Below are positions 57,679-64,000 of a DNA stretch of 64,000 bases, one piece after another. The notes under the pieces were generated by a model. The model made no database searches, had not been told where the DNA came from, and saw only the letters and a list, made by a program, of their open reading frames with translations. Source of the DNA: Dyella tabacisoli (GTDB lineage: Bacteria; Pseudomonadota; Gammaproteobacteria; Xanthomonadales; Rhodanobacteraceae); assembly GCF_003350925.1 (NCBI RefSeq), contig NZ_KZ857173.1:1-64000 (forward strand), given 5' to 3'. Made by a program: the position numbers and the translations under genes. Within the stretch, counting starts at the first letter, position 1. Every line of letters begins with the position of its first letter.

Positions 57679-59520
57679 TTACACCGCAAGATCCACGGCG
57701 TACTCGCTCATCCACCTATTGAGCGACAAGGTGGCCTCAAGGCTTCCCCGGTTATAGGGCTGACTAGTGGCTGCCTCGGTGCGCTTTATCAACGCACCCG
57801 CCTTTTTCATATCCAGCAATGCATGAGTCGGAGCGTTATGGTCAGCCACCAGCTCTGCCAATTCCTCGCGCAATCCATTTTCGTACTGTGGATCCTGGGT
57901 GGCGGGGTACGGGCTCTTGACGCGGTTATAAATCGCGCTCGGCAACACGTCTTTGGCGGCGGCACGAAGCAGACTCTTCTCGCGGCCGTCGACATTCTTC
58001 ATGTGCCACGGGACATTGAACACATACTCGACCAGTCGGTGATCGCAGAACGGAACCCGAACCTCCAGGCCTACCGCCATGCTCATCCGATCGTTCCGAT
58101 CGAGCAGCGTCTGCAGGAATCTCGTCAGATTGAGATAGGTGATCTCCCGCATGCGCCGATCGGTTGCCGATTCACCGGGCAATACCGGCACTTCTTTCAA
58201 GGCATCGCTATATCGATCTTTGCGATAGGTTTCGATATCAAGCTGGCCGAGCAGCTCCGGGGCCAGCAGGCCCAGGCCGCCGAAATAACGGGCGGAGCCG
58301 GAGGTCAGCCACGGAAAGGTATTAGCCTGGACCGCCGCCGGATTATGGAACCATCGATAGCCACCGAAGATCTCATCCGCCGCCTCGCCCGACAACGCAA
58401 CGACCGAATGGCGCTTTATTTCGCGGAACAGAAGATAAAGCGATGGCCACATATCGCCCCAATACACGGAGGGCATATCCAGGGCCCGCAAGACTTTGTC
58501 CCGCACCGATTTGTCTAGAAGCTCGCTGCTGTCGAGCAGAACTTCGGTGTGTGCCGCACCGACATGCCGCGCAAGCTCTCTGGCGAACGGCGCATCGGGT
58601 GCGCCGCGAACCGCGTCCACCTCGAAACTTTCCATGTTCGACTTGAAGTCCACCGAGAACGAACGAATCTTTTCGGGTGAGCGATTCTTCGCGGCAAACG
58701 CAGTGACCGCGGAGGAATCGAGCCCGCCGGACAGCAGTGTGCATACCGGGACATCGGCTACGAGCTGGCGGTTTACCGCATCGGAAAGAATATCCCTGAC
58801 CGTGCGGACGGTCGTATCGTAGTTGTCCACATGCGGAGTCGCCTGCAGGGACCAATAGGCCTCTTTCGACAAACCCTTCCTGCTGAATCTGACGATATAC
58901 CCTGGACGAACTTCGTACATGCCGTCGTAGACCGTCTGCTCGGGGGTCTTGACCATGTCGAAAATTTCTCTGAGCCCGTTCAGAGAAACACGCCGTTTCA
59001 CCGAGGGATTGGCCAGTATGGCCTTAGGCTCCGAGCCGAACAGGATCCCCTGCTGCGTCTGGTAGTAATACAAGGGCTTCACGCCCATGCGGTCCCGTAT
59101 CAGCACGAGTTCGTCGCGGCGGCGGTCCCATATGCCAAGTGCATACATGCCATTCAACCGGGTTGCCATACCCTCGCCCCATTGCAGATACGCTTTGAGG
59201 AGAACCTCCGTATCGCTTTCGGTTTCGAACGTAAAGCCGGCTGACTGCAACTCCTTCCGCAGATCGCGGAAGTTGTATATCTCGCCGCAAAAAGTCACAA
59301 CCGCCTGATCCGCCCCTATCGTACCGGCCTCCATCGGTTGCCGGCCGCCGGCAAGATCGATGACCGACAAACGGCGGTGTCCCAAGGCGGCATGCGAGTC
59401 ATGCCATATGCCCTCTGCGTCCGGCCCGCGGCTGGCTAGTGACTTCGTCATCTCCTTGAGCACACCGAGCTGAAAATTCATATCTAATTCAAAGTCAACC
59501 CAACCGGCAATTCCGCACAT
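57679..59520 (-). CDS. asnB: Glutamine-hydrolysing asparagine synthetase-type amidotransferase (AsnB)
   Basis: A 613-aa two-domain enzyme. MCGIAGW at the start gives the N-terminal nucleophile Cys2 of class II glutaminases, with RRLSVIDL and CGEIYNFRDL. The C-terminal synthetase domain has the ATP pyrophosphatase loop LLSGGLDSSAV (codons about 58710-58740) and SGEAADEIFGGYRWFHN. It moves ammonia from Gln to an AMP-activated carboxylate. ATG 59520 is clear from GGAGG 4 bases upstream; the frame starts at 59535 only because ORFs do. As the last gene after an ACP and an AfsA-type enzyme, it may amidate a secondary metabolite rather than Asp. Confidence 0.93.
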   Translation of the reverse strand: MCGIAGWVDFELDMNFQLGVLKEMTKSLASRGPDAEGIWHDSHAALGHRRLSVIDLAGGRQPMEAGTIGADQAVVTFCGEIYNFRDLRKELQSAGFTFETESDTEVLLKAYLQWGEGMATRLNGMYALGIWDRRRDELVLIRDRMGVKPLYYYQTQQGILFGSEPKAILANPSVKRRVSLNGLREIFDMVKTPEQTVYDGMYEVRPGYIVRFSRKGLSKEAYWSLQATPHVDNYDTTVRTVRDILSDAVNRQLVADVPVCTLLSGGLDSSAVTAFAAKNRSPEKIRSFSVDFKSNMESFEVDAVRGAPDAPFARELARHVGAAHTEVLLDSSELLDKSVRDKVLRALDMPSVYWGDMWPSLYLLFREIKRHSVVALSGEAADEIFGGYRWFHNPAAVQANTFPWLTSGSARYFGGLGLLAPELLGQLDIETYRKDRYSDALKEVPVLPGESATDRRMREITYLNLTRFLQTLLDRNDRMSMAVGLEVRVPFCDHRLVEYVFNVPWHMKNVDGREKSLLRAAAKDVLPSAIYNRVKSPYPATQDPQYENGLREELAELVADHNAPTHALLDMKKAGALIKRTEAATSQPYNRGSLEATLSLNRWMSEYAVDLAV

Positions 59521-59616
59521 TTCGCCTCCGAACATGTTTTACGAAGAGACTGCACCATCACGCCTTAAGCAATCAGGCTTAAGAAATCAGGCCTTAAGAA
59601 ATAAGACCCTGGGCAA

Positions 59617-59889
59617 TCAGGCAATCTTCCTTTTAGCCATCAGATGCGATTGAACCAATAGAAACAGTTCGTTCGGCGTTTTCGCATCGGTGACCGCGGC
59701 AAAGCCAATACCGATGGAGTATTTTTTCTCGATATGAACGACCACATTAAGCAACGTAAGCGAGTCCAGGCCAAGCTCTTCAAAGCTTGAATCGGCATCG
59801 TCTTCGCTGACGACAACCGTGGCCGACTCGTCTTGTTCGCCAGCCTCTTTAAGCAGTTCGATCAAATCATCAAGTCGAAAACTTTCCAT
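59617..59889 (-). CDS. Acyl carrier protein (type II PKS/FAS-like)
   Basis: A 90-aa acidic ACP: LDDLIELLKEAGEQDES at the start, then the phosphopantetheine site FEELGLDSLTLLNVV with Ser43. It resembles ACPs of polyketide-like biosynthetic clusters more than housekeeping AcpP (it lacks the AcpP DSLD-TVELVMA helix). It lies between the AfsA-type enzyme and AsnB on the same strand, 92 and 96 bases apart. It should hold the acyl chain that those enzymes use. Confidence 0.93.
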   Translation of the reverse strand: MESFRLDDLIELLKEAGEQDESATVVVSEDDADSSFEELGLDSLTLLNVVVHIEKKYSIGIGFAAVTDAKTPNELFLLVQSHLMAKRKIA

Positions 59890-59981
59890 TTTATTATCCT
59901 AGATTAAATTTATGATGCGTCCGCAAGTAACCGATAAGAACATCGGTGCTTATGGGCGTATGGAATTTACGGGCACCGCGG

Positions 59982-60986
59982 TCAGGCAATAGGCCTTACG
60001 CCCACTTCAAAAACGGAAATCTGCCTATCCTGCTGGCTTATCGCCAAGGACACGGATGCCCGATGCGTGCCGGAGTCATCCGCCTTCACGGTTGCCTGCA
60101 CCCTGGCAGGAAGATTCAGCTCGCCAACCGTAAGAAAGGTGGAATCGCACTTCCAGACTTCCAAATCAAAAGCTTCGATGCCCAGAGCCTTGGAAGCGGC
60201 ATACAAAGCCAGTTGGCGACACACCTCAATCTGGATCATTGCGTAAATGTGCTCGGTCGAACGATCAAACAGCACCGGATGCCGAGTATCTATCCTGGCT
60301 TCGGCCTCGTACGAATGTTCGCCAAGCCGGCGCAGGCCGTGCAAAACGACATTGTGCGGGTTGGTACGTGCCACTTCACTTGGCATCAACTCGCTGTTCG
60401 GCGCAGCCGGAATCTCAAGATGAGAAGATATGCCGCGCTCGCGACGCATGATCTCGCGTATTTGCCGCCATGCGCTCCTTTCGAGCCAGGTCTGCTTGAT
60501 CTTGATCTGAGCGACTTGCACTCCATCCGGGGTGGCCAATGAATAAAACCATTGCAGCCCGAATGTTACGCCGCTCTTCTTTTTCCATTCTTTCTCGATC
60601 GTGCTTCTTACAACGAGTTGAATGGGCTGGCTTCCCGCTTTCTCGCCGAAGGCTTCCGATCGCGTACTGACCATGGTCGCGACCAGCTCCTGGAACAGGA
60701 ATTGATATCCGTTGCCCTCCAGCGGAACGCCAAACTGGGTGTGTGCAACGACAAAGCAGGCTTGCCGACATATTTCAATCAACGCCGCTATATCGTAGTT
60801 TTTGGCCTCAACCATGTTTTCGCAATAGAAACCGTGCGATCGCGGAAGCTGCGCTGAAAGCAAGGTTCCATTATCCGGCTCCGGCATGTACCCGGTCAGA
60901 AGCACTTGGTCAATAGATGCCTTATGAACCAGCTTCTTTGAAAGTGTCCCATCGAAATCAAGCTTAGCGATTGACTCAACAGTCAT
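59982..60986 (-). CDS. AfsA-type double hotdog protein (A-factor biosynthesis family)
   Basis: A 334-aa protein with two AfsA hotdog repeats. The first has KKLVHKASIDQVLLTGY, AQLPRSHGFY, ALIEICRQACFVVAH and FGVPL; the second NPHNVVLHGLRR, DTRHPVLFDRSTEHIYAMIQ and IEVCRQLALYAA. Each carries the family ExxRQ helix (Glu71/Arg74/Gln75 and Glu254/Arg257/Gln258). In Streptomyces AfsA joins a beta-ketoacyl-ACP with dihydroxyacetone phosphate to start gamma-butyrolactone signals. With an ACP next door, a related acyl-transfer or condensation is likely here; the acceptor is unknown. Such proteins are uncommon outside actinomycetes. Confidence 0.88.
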   Translation of the reverse strand: MTVESIAKLDFDGTLSKKLVHKASIDQVLLTGYMPEPDNGTLLSAQLPRSHGFYCENMVEAKNYDIAALIEICRQACFVVAHTQFGVPLEGNGYQFLFQELVATMVSTRSEAFGEKAGSQPIQLVVRSTIEKEWKKKSGVTFGLQWFYSLATPDGVQVAQIKIKQTWLERSAWRQIREIMRRERGISSHLEIPAAPNSELMPSEVARTNPHNVVLHGLRRLGEHSYEAEARIDTRHPVLFDRSTEHIYAMIQIEVCRQLALYAASKALGIEAFDLEVWKCDSTFLTVGELNLPARVQATVKADDSGTHRASVSLAISQQDRQISVFEVGVRPIA

Positions 60987-61482
60987 AAACCGTCTCCATT
61001 TTGTTTCAATTCGAAGAAACCTGCCTGCACTTCTAAATCAAAAAAACATTTCCACCAGTACCACCAGCATGCAAATGAAATCGGCGCACGTGCACAAAAT
61101 AGAGGTTACGAATTATTTATAAAATAGACGTTTAGGCATACATCGCATCGCCATAATTTACGCATCTTAAAATTCTCGACAGCCGCCATCGACGCGCCAT
61201 TTCAATTAGCGGAAGTTATTTTCCCCACAGCGACACTCCTGGATGGACAGCGTTCATATTCCAGGCAAATTAGACTTTGACCAGATTTGCACTGAAGTAT
61301 TCGTCAGATGCAGGTCGCTTGGTAGACGCATGAAAGGTATAACAGTTATCAAGAAATTCTGTAGGTCCAAGCTAGCCGCCGCGGCTATCGCACCTGGCGC
61401 ACAGTCAGGCGCTGCGTCACGCACCATCGCCTGACGGCGCTGGCAGCTCGACGCGGGTTACTCGGAAATCTTGAACAGGCTC
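60987..61482. other. AT-rich intergenic region in the biosynthetic cluster
   Basis: 496 bases with no gene I would defend; a 63-codon plus-strand frame at 61243-61434 has no family features. AT-rich at 61060-61150, probably holding a minus-strand promoter for the AfsA-ACP-AsnB genes. A GTCAGGCG/CGCCTGAC dyad at 61404-61435 lies just past the membrane-protein gene but is not terminator-like. Confidence 0.5.
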
Positions 61483-62583
61483 TTAGAGCCTCCCGCCACA
61501 CATGCCGATCATGATGGCCGTAGCGATGCAAGCTGCAAACAACGCGCCACCGATCATGACGCGATTGGCAAGTTTCGCCTGCGCACCGTGCGTCAGCATT
61601 ACCTGGCGCGCCCCAGCGAAGAGGTGCGATAGAACGAAGAATATGCCGAGCGCATAGTGCGGCAACAATCGTATGTTCCAAGCATCCTCAATCAGGCCGG
61701 TCGGCGCGCCTATGGCGAAGTTCCAGCCGGTGTCGATGCGCTGATAGGTGCGGGCGTAAATGAAAACAGAGTTCATGTGCCCGATGATGTAGAAAGCCAG
61801 ATAGACGCCCGAGACGAGCTGGAACGTGCGGAAGCGATCCGAGGGTGAGCGGGTGTATTGCCCGACAAAATAAAGCCCGCTGCCAACCTGAAACAGAAAC
61901 AGGCCGACGATGACGGGCTCCACCAGTCCCGCACGGTAGATCACCCGGAAAGCCTTCATCACAGCCATGTGGTTTTCCGAACCGATCAGGCCGACCAGGT
62001 GGTTGACCAGATGGAGTCCGAGGAAAAGAAACAGAATCAATAGTGCGGATATGCCATGAGCCATGCGCCATTTCGCGCTGAACGGCCTGGCGCTGTTGTG
62101 TACCTGAGCAGGCCATGGCGAGCGGTTCCCCGCACGCACCACGACCACGGCAACCAGACCCCAGAAAGCAACCAGGCTCCAGACGTCGGAAACCGGGTCA
62201 CCAAGCATGTACAGCACGACGCCTGCGAAGGTAAATATCGTGGGTGCGGCAACGGCCAATATCGCCGCCCGCCTCGCATACAACTGCGCCATGGTTGGCG
62301 AGCTGATGACCGAGAACCGCATGGCAAGCGCCATGGCCATGGCCGGTACCGCAAACGCCATGACCAGAAAGAGGACGACCCCCATCCATGGCAGGACACC
62401 ACCCTGCCCCGGCATGGAATGCAGCGCCATCACGCTTGCATGAAACCCCTTCAGAGAGAAAGGGTAAAGCGCAGCTGCCAGCGGAGACGCGACCTGAAGA
62501 ACCCGCTCCCTCCATGTAGGCGAATCCGATTCGACGGAAGTTCGGACTATCGTGTCCAAGGGCTTGCTCCGATTCGCGCCCAT
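61483..62583 (-). CDS. Polytopic membrane protein, cytochrome b / fumarate reductase C-like
   Basis: A 366-aa protein with about eight membrane helices. Histidines placed inside helices (FLGLHLVNHLVGLIG, YIIGHMNSVFIYAR, LPHYALGIFFVLSHLFAGAR) are reminiscent of the b-haem anchor subunits of succinate dehydrogenase / fumarate reductase, but there are more helices than in those, and no partner flavoprotein is nearby. It is coupled to the thioesterase gene (3 bases between stop and ATG). It may be a membrane redox enzyme acting on the cluster product. No confident family. Confidence 0.82.
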   Translation of the reverse strand: MGANRSKPLDTIVRTSVESDSPTWRERVLQVASPLAAALYPFSLKGFHASVMALHSMPGQGGVLPWMGVVLFLVMAFAVPAMAMALAMRFSVISSPTMAQLYARRAAILAVAAPTIFTFAGVVLYMLGDPVSDVWSLVAFWGLVAVVVVRAGNRSPWPAQVHNSARPFSAKWRMAHGISALLILFLFLGLHLVNHLVGLIGSENHMAVMKAFRVIYRAGLVEPVIVGLFLFQVGSGLYFVGQYTRSPSDRFRTFQLVSGVYLAFYIIGHMNSVFIYARTYQRIDTGWNFAIGAPTGLIEDAWNIRLLPHYALGIFFVLSHLFAGARQVMLTHGAQAKLANRVMIGGALFAACIATAIMIGMCGGRL

Positions 62584-62586
62584 GCC

Positions 62587-63057
62587 TTATCCGACACGCC
62601 CCACCCGGCGCAGCGACGATCCAAGAACATCTTGCGGTGCTTCTTCGACGAGTTCATTCAACTCCGGCGGCAACGGCCGCGCCTTGAGGGATTGCGCCGA
62701 CTCACTCCACGAAGCGCAGGCTACAACGATTCGCGCCTGTGCAACGAGCGTTGCCGCTGCCGCGCCGAGTACGTGAATGGCGTACATGTATTCGATCGTC
62801 TTCTCGGATTTGCGCACCACCAAGAGGTGAATTTCCAGCTCGTCGCCAAACCGGGCAGGCTTCAGGAACGAGCATTGAGCGTCTATGCGCGGCCAGACCC
62901 ATGCATGGTCGGCGCGATGCAGCGTCAATCCCAAACTGCGCAGGAATGCCGCCTCGGTGATCTCGCAGTAGCGGAAAAAGTTCGAGAAATGAACCACGCC
63001 GGCGCTATCCGTCTCGTGGAACTCCACCAGGCGTCTTAGTTTGAATTCGAATGCCAT
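62587..63057 (-). CDS. Hotdog-fold acyl thioesterase (YbgC/4-hydroxybenzoyl-CoA type)
   Basis: A 156-aa protein with the family core VEFHETDSAGVVHFSNFFRY (the usual catalytic Asp is Asp17), then a long helix EITEAAFLRSLGL and the strands IDAQCSFLKPARFGDELEIH. These enzymes cleave acyl- or aryl-CoA/ACP thioesters. It starts 4 bases after the AMP-ligase stop and stops 3 bases before the membrane-protein gene, so the three are made as a coupled set. It may release or proofread the activated acyl group. Confidence 0.92.
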   Translation of the reverse strand: MAFEFKLRRLVEFHETDSAGVVHFSNFFRYCEITEAAFLRSLGLTLHRADHAWVWPRIDAQCSFLKPARFGDELEIHLLVVRKSEKTIEYMYAIHVLGAAAATLVAQARIVVACASWSESAQSLKARPLPPELNELVEEAPQDVLGSSLRRVGRVG

Positions 63058-63061
63058 AGTG

Positions 63062-64000
63062 TTAGCGAGAACCGATCGGTGTCGTTGAGGATTCGCTGCG
63101 CAGTTTTCGCTTCAACTTCTTTCCGGTCAGCCCCACATGCTCATGGGCGCTTTGCTTGAGTATCGAAGTGAATACCGGGTGCCCCCAGCTTTCCATAAGC
63201 TTGTTGATGCGTGGCGCAAGCTCGCCGACGGTGTCTTCTTCGCGTGGCTGCAATTCAACCAAAAGGGTCAGCGCCTTGCCTTCCGAACCACTCACTTCGA
63301 CCACCGTACATTCAAATACTTCAGGTACGTGGCGCATGATCCGTTCTTCCAGTGCGCAACTGAACAGGGTGTCGGCACTCAGGTCGATCCGGTCCGAAAT
63401 ACGGTCGACATGGAAGTATTGGCCATCGTCCGCACGATAAGCCAGGTCGCCGGTAAGCCAATAGCCTGCCAGCCGGGTGCGCTGGGTGGTCACTGAGTCG
63501 TTCCAGTATCCAGCGGTCACCGATGGCGAACGCACACCAAGCAGACCGACCTGACCAGGCTTGACCAGTGTGCCCTGCGTGTCGAGGATGGCCACGTCGA
63601 TCCAGTCGAACGGCAGGCCGATGCAACGGCCATAGTTGTCAGTGTCCAGGGAGTGGACATTGCGGAAAATGGCATAGCCGAATTCCGAGGCACCGAAGTT
63701 ATCGATGAAGAGCGAGCCTTTGCGGCGTATGCCTTCGACGGAACGACTGCCTTGGCGCACCAGTTTCCGAATGTGAGACTCGTGGTTGGCATCGCCGGTA
63801 CTCAGCCACCACGACACCGAACTCAGGTCATAGGCGTCCAGATCGAGACGGCAAAGATCGACAAAGACTTTAGGAAATGCGGCGAACATCTCCGGCTTGA
63901 ACTTCTCGATGGCGGCGACCAGGCTCGCCGGATCGCGCTGGCTCTGCAGCAATATCTGACCGCCGCGTAGCAAGATCGACATCAGCACCGAAATGCAGGA
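63062..64000 (-). CDS. AMP-dependent acyl/aryl ligase (adenylate-forming; N-terminal part outside the window)
   Basis: The last 313 or so residues of an adenylate-forming enzyme; the frame is open to base 64000, so the start is missing. Visible: FGASEFGYAIF (A5-like), then YWLTGDLAYRADDGQYFHVD and RISDRIDL (A7-A8), and a C-terminal GLTGKKLKRKL with the likely catalytic lysine. It activates a carboxylic acid with ATP and passes it to CoA or a carrier, perhaps the ACP at 59617-59889. It opens the biosynthetic cluster as seen here. Substrate cannot be told, since the pocket lies mostly outside. Confidence 0.9.
   Translation of the reverse strand, partial: SCISVLMSILLRGGQILLQSQRDPASLVAAIEKFKPEMFAAFPKVFVDLCRLDLDAYDLSSVSWWLSTGDANHESHIRKLVRQGSRSVEGIRRKGSLFIDNFGASEFGYAIFRNVHSLDTDNYGRCIGLPFDWIDVAILDTQGTLVKPGQVGLLGVRSPSVTAGYWNDSVTTQRTRLAGYWLTGDLAYRADDGQYFHVDRISDRIDLSADTLFSCALEERIMRHVPEVFECTVVEVSGSEGKALTLLVELQPREEDTVGELAPRINKLMESWGHPVFTSILKQSAHEHVGLTGKKLKRKLRSESSTTPIGSR

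Noticed and set aside
61404-61435. GTCAGGCG/CGCCTGAC inverted repeat as a terminator of the membrane-protein gene
   Set aside because: The loop is long (16 bases), the stem short and no T-run follows on the minus strand.

Overview
The window is GC-rich, proteobacterial-type chromosome, probably gammaproteobacterial. The NRPS/MbtH, RND, YceI, LysR and neprosin-type genes would fit a Xanthomonadales/Rhodanobacteraceae-like soil bacterium, but this placement is inferred from gene content and composition; there is no rRNA or other phylogenetic marker. Coding DNA is dense and GC-rich. A few intergenic stretches (about 6.9-7.3, 45.1-46.2, 55.2-55.7 and 61.0-61.4 kb) are clearly AT-rich.

Left end (1-7.9 kb): the 3' part of a non-ribosomal peptide synthetase (C-A-PCP-TE, with an A-domain code that reads as serine) and its MbtH partner, closed by a perfect hairpin. 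Next come an orphan sigma-54 activator (no sensor domain, Fis-type HTH) and, convergent to it, a secreted neprosin-type peptidase. A decayed IS5-type transposase fragment, a terminator and a textbook -24/-12 sigma-54 promoter (7878-7893) follow.

Centre (7.9-42.7 kb): one long co-directional array with many overlapping stop/start codons that encodes an extracellular contractile injection system (eCIS, Afp/PVC/MAC-like). In order: small protein, Pvc16-like DUF4255 protein, a repeat-bearing companion protein, an oversized 1061-aa sheath, tube, second sheath, second tube, a DUF5908-like small protein, LysM baseplate protein, gpD-like hub, gpV-like spike, a hydrophobic protein, gp25, baseplate J, a tail-I/NHL protein, three fibre-like proteins (one with a collagen helix), a CIS_TMP-like protein, AAA+ ATPase, and then three probable cargo/adaptor genes: a 1450-aa multidomain protein, a TPR-like protein and a 1046-aa DUF4157 (eCIS core domain) protein. 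The sigma-54 promoter plus the nearby activator suggest that the whole machine is switched as a unit. IS5-type remnants on both sides suggest that the locus sits in a rearranged or acquired segment.

Right part (42.9-57.5 kb): accessory metabolism and efflux on the minus strand. It holds an iron-type alcohol dehydrogenase with a LysR regulator, a YceI protein, a complete MexEF-OprN-like RND tripartite pump, an exported methyltransferase-like protein, an MFS exporter with a divergent LysR regulator, and a DUF1684 protein.

Right end (57.7-64 kb, minus strand): a small biosynthetic cluster read from 64 kb towards 57.7 kb: AMP-dependent ligase (cut by the window edge), hotdog thioesterase, a cytochrome-b-like membrane protein, an AfsA-type double hotdog enzyme, an acyl carrier protein and an AsnB-type amidotransferase. 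Together they look able to activate, carry, condense and amidate an acyl chain. The product is unknown, and an AfsA homologue outside actinomycetes is worth attention.
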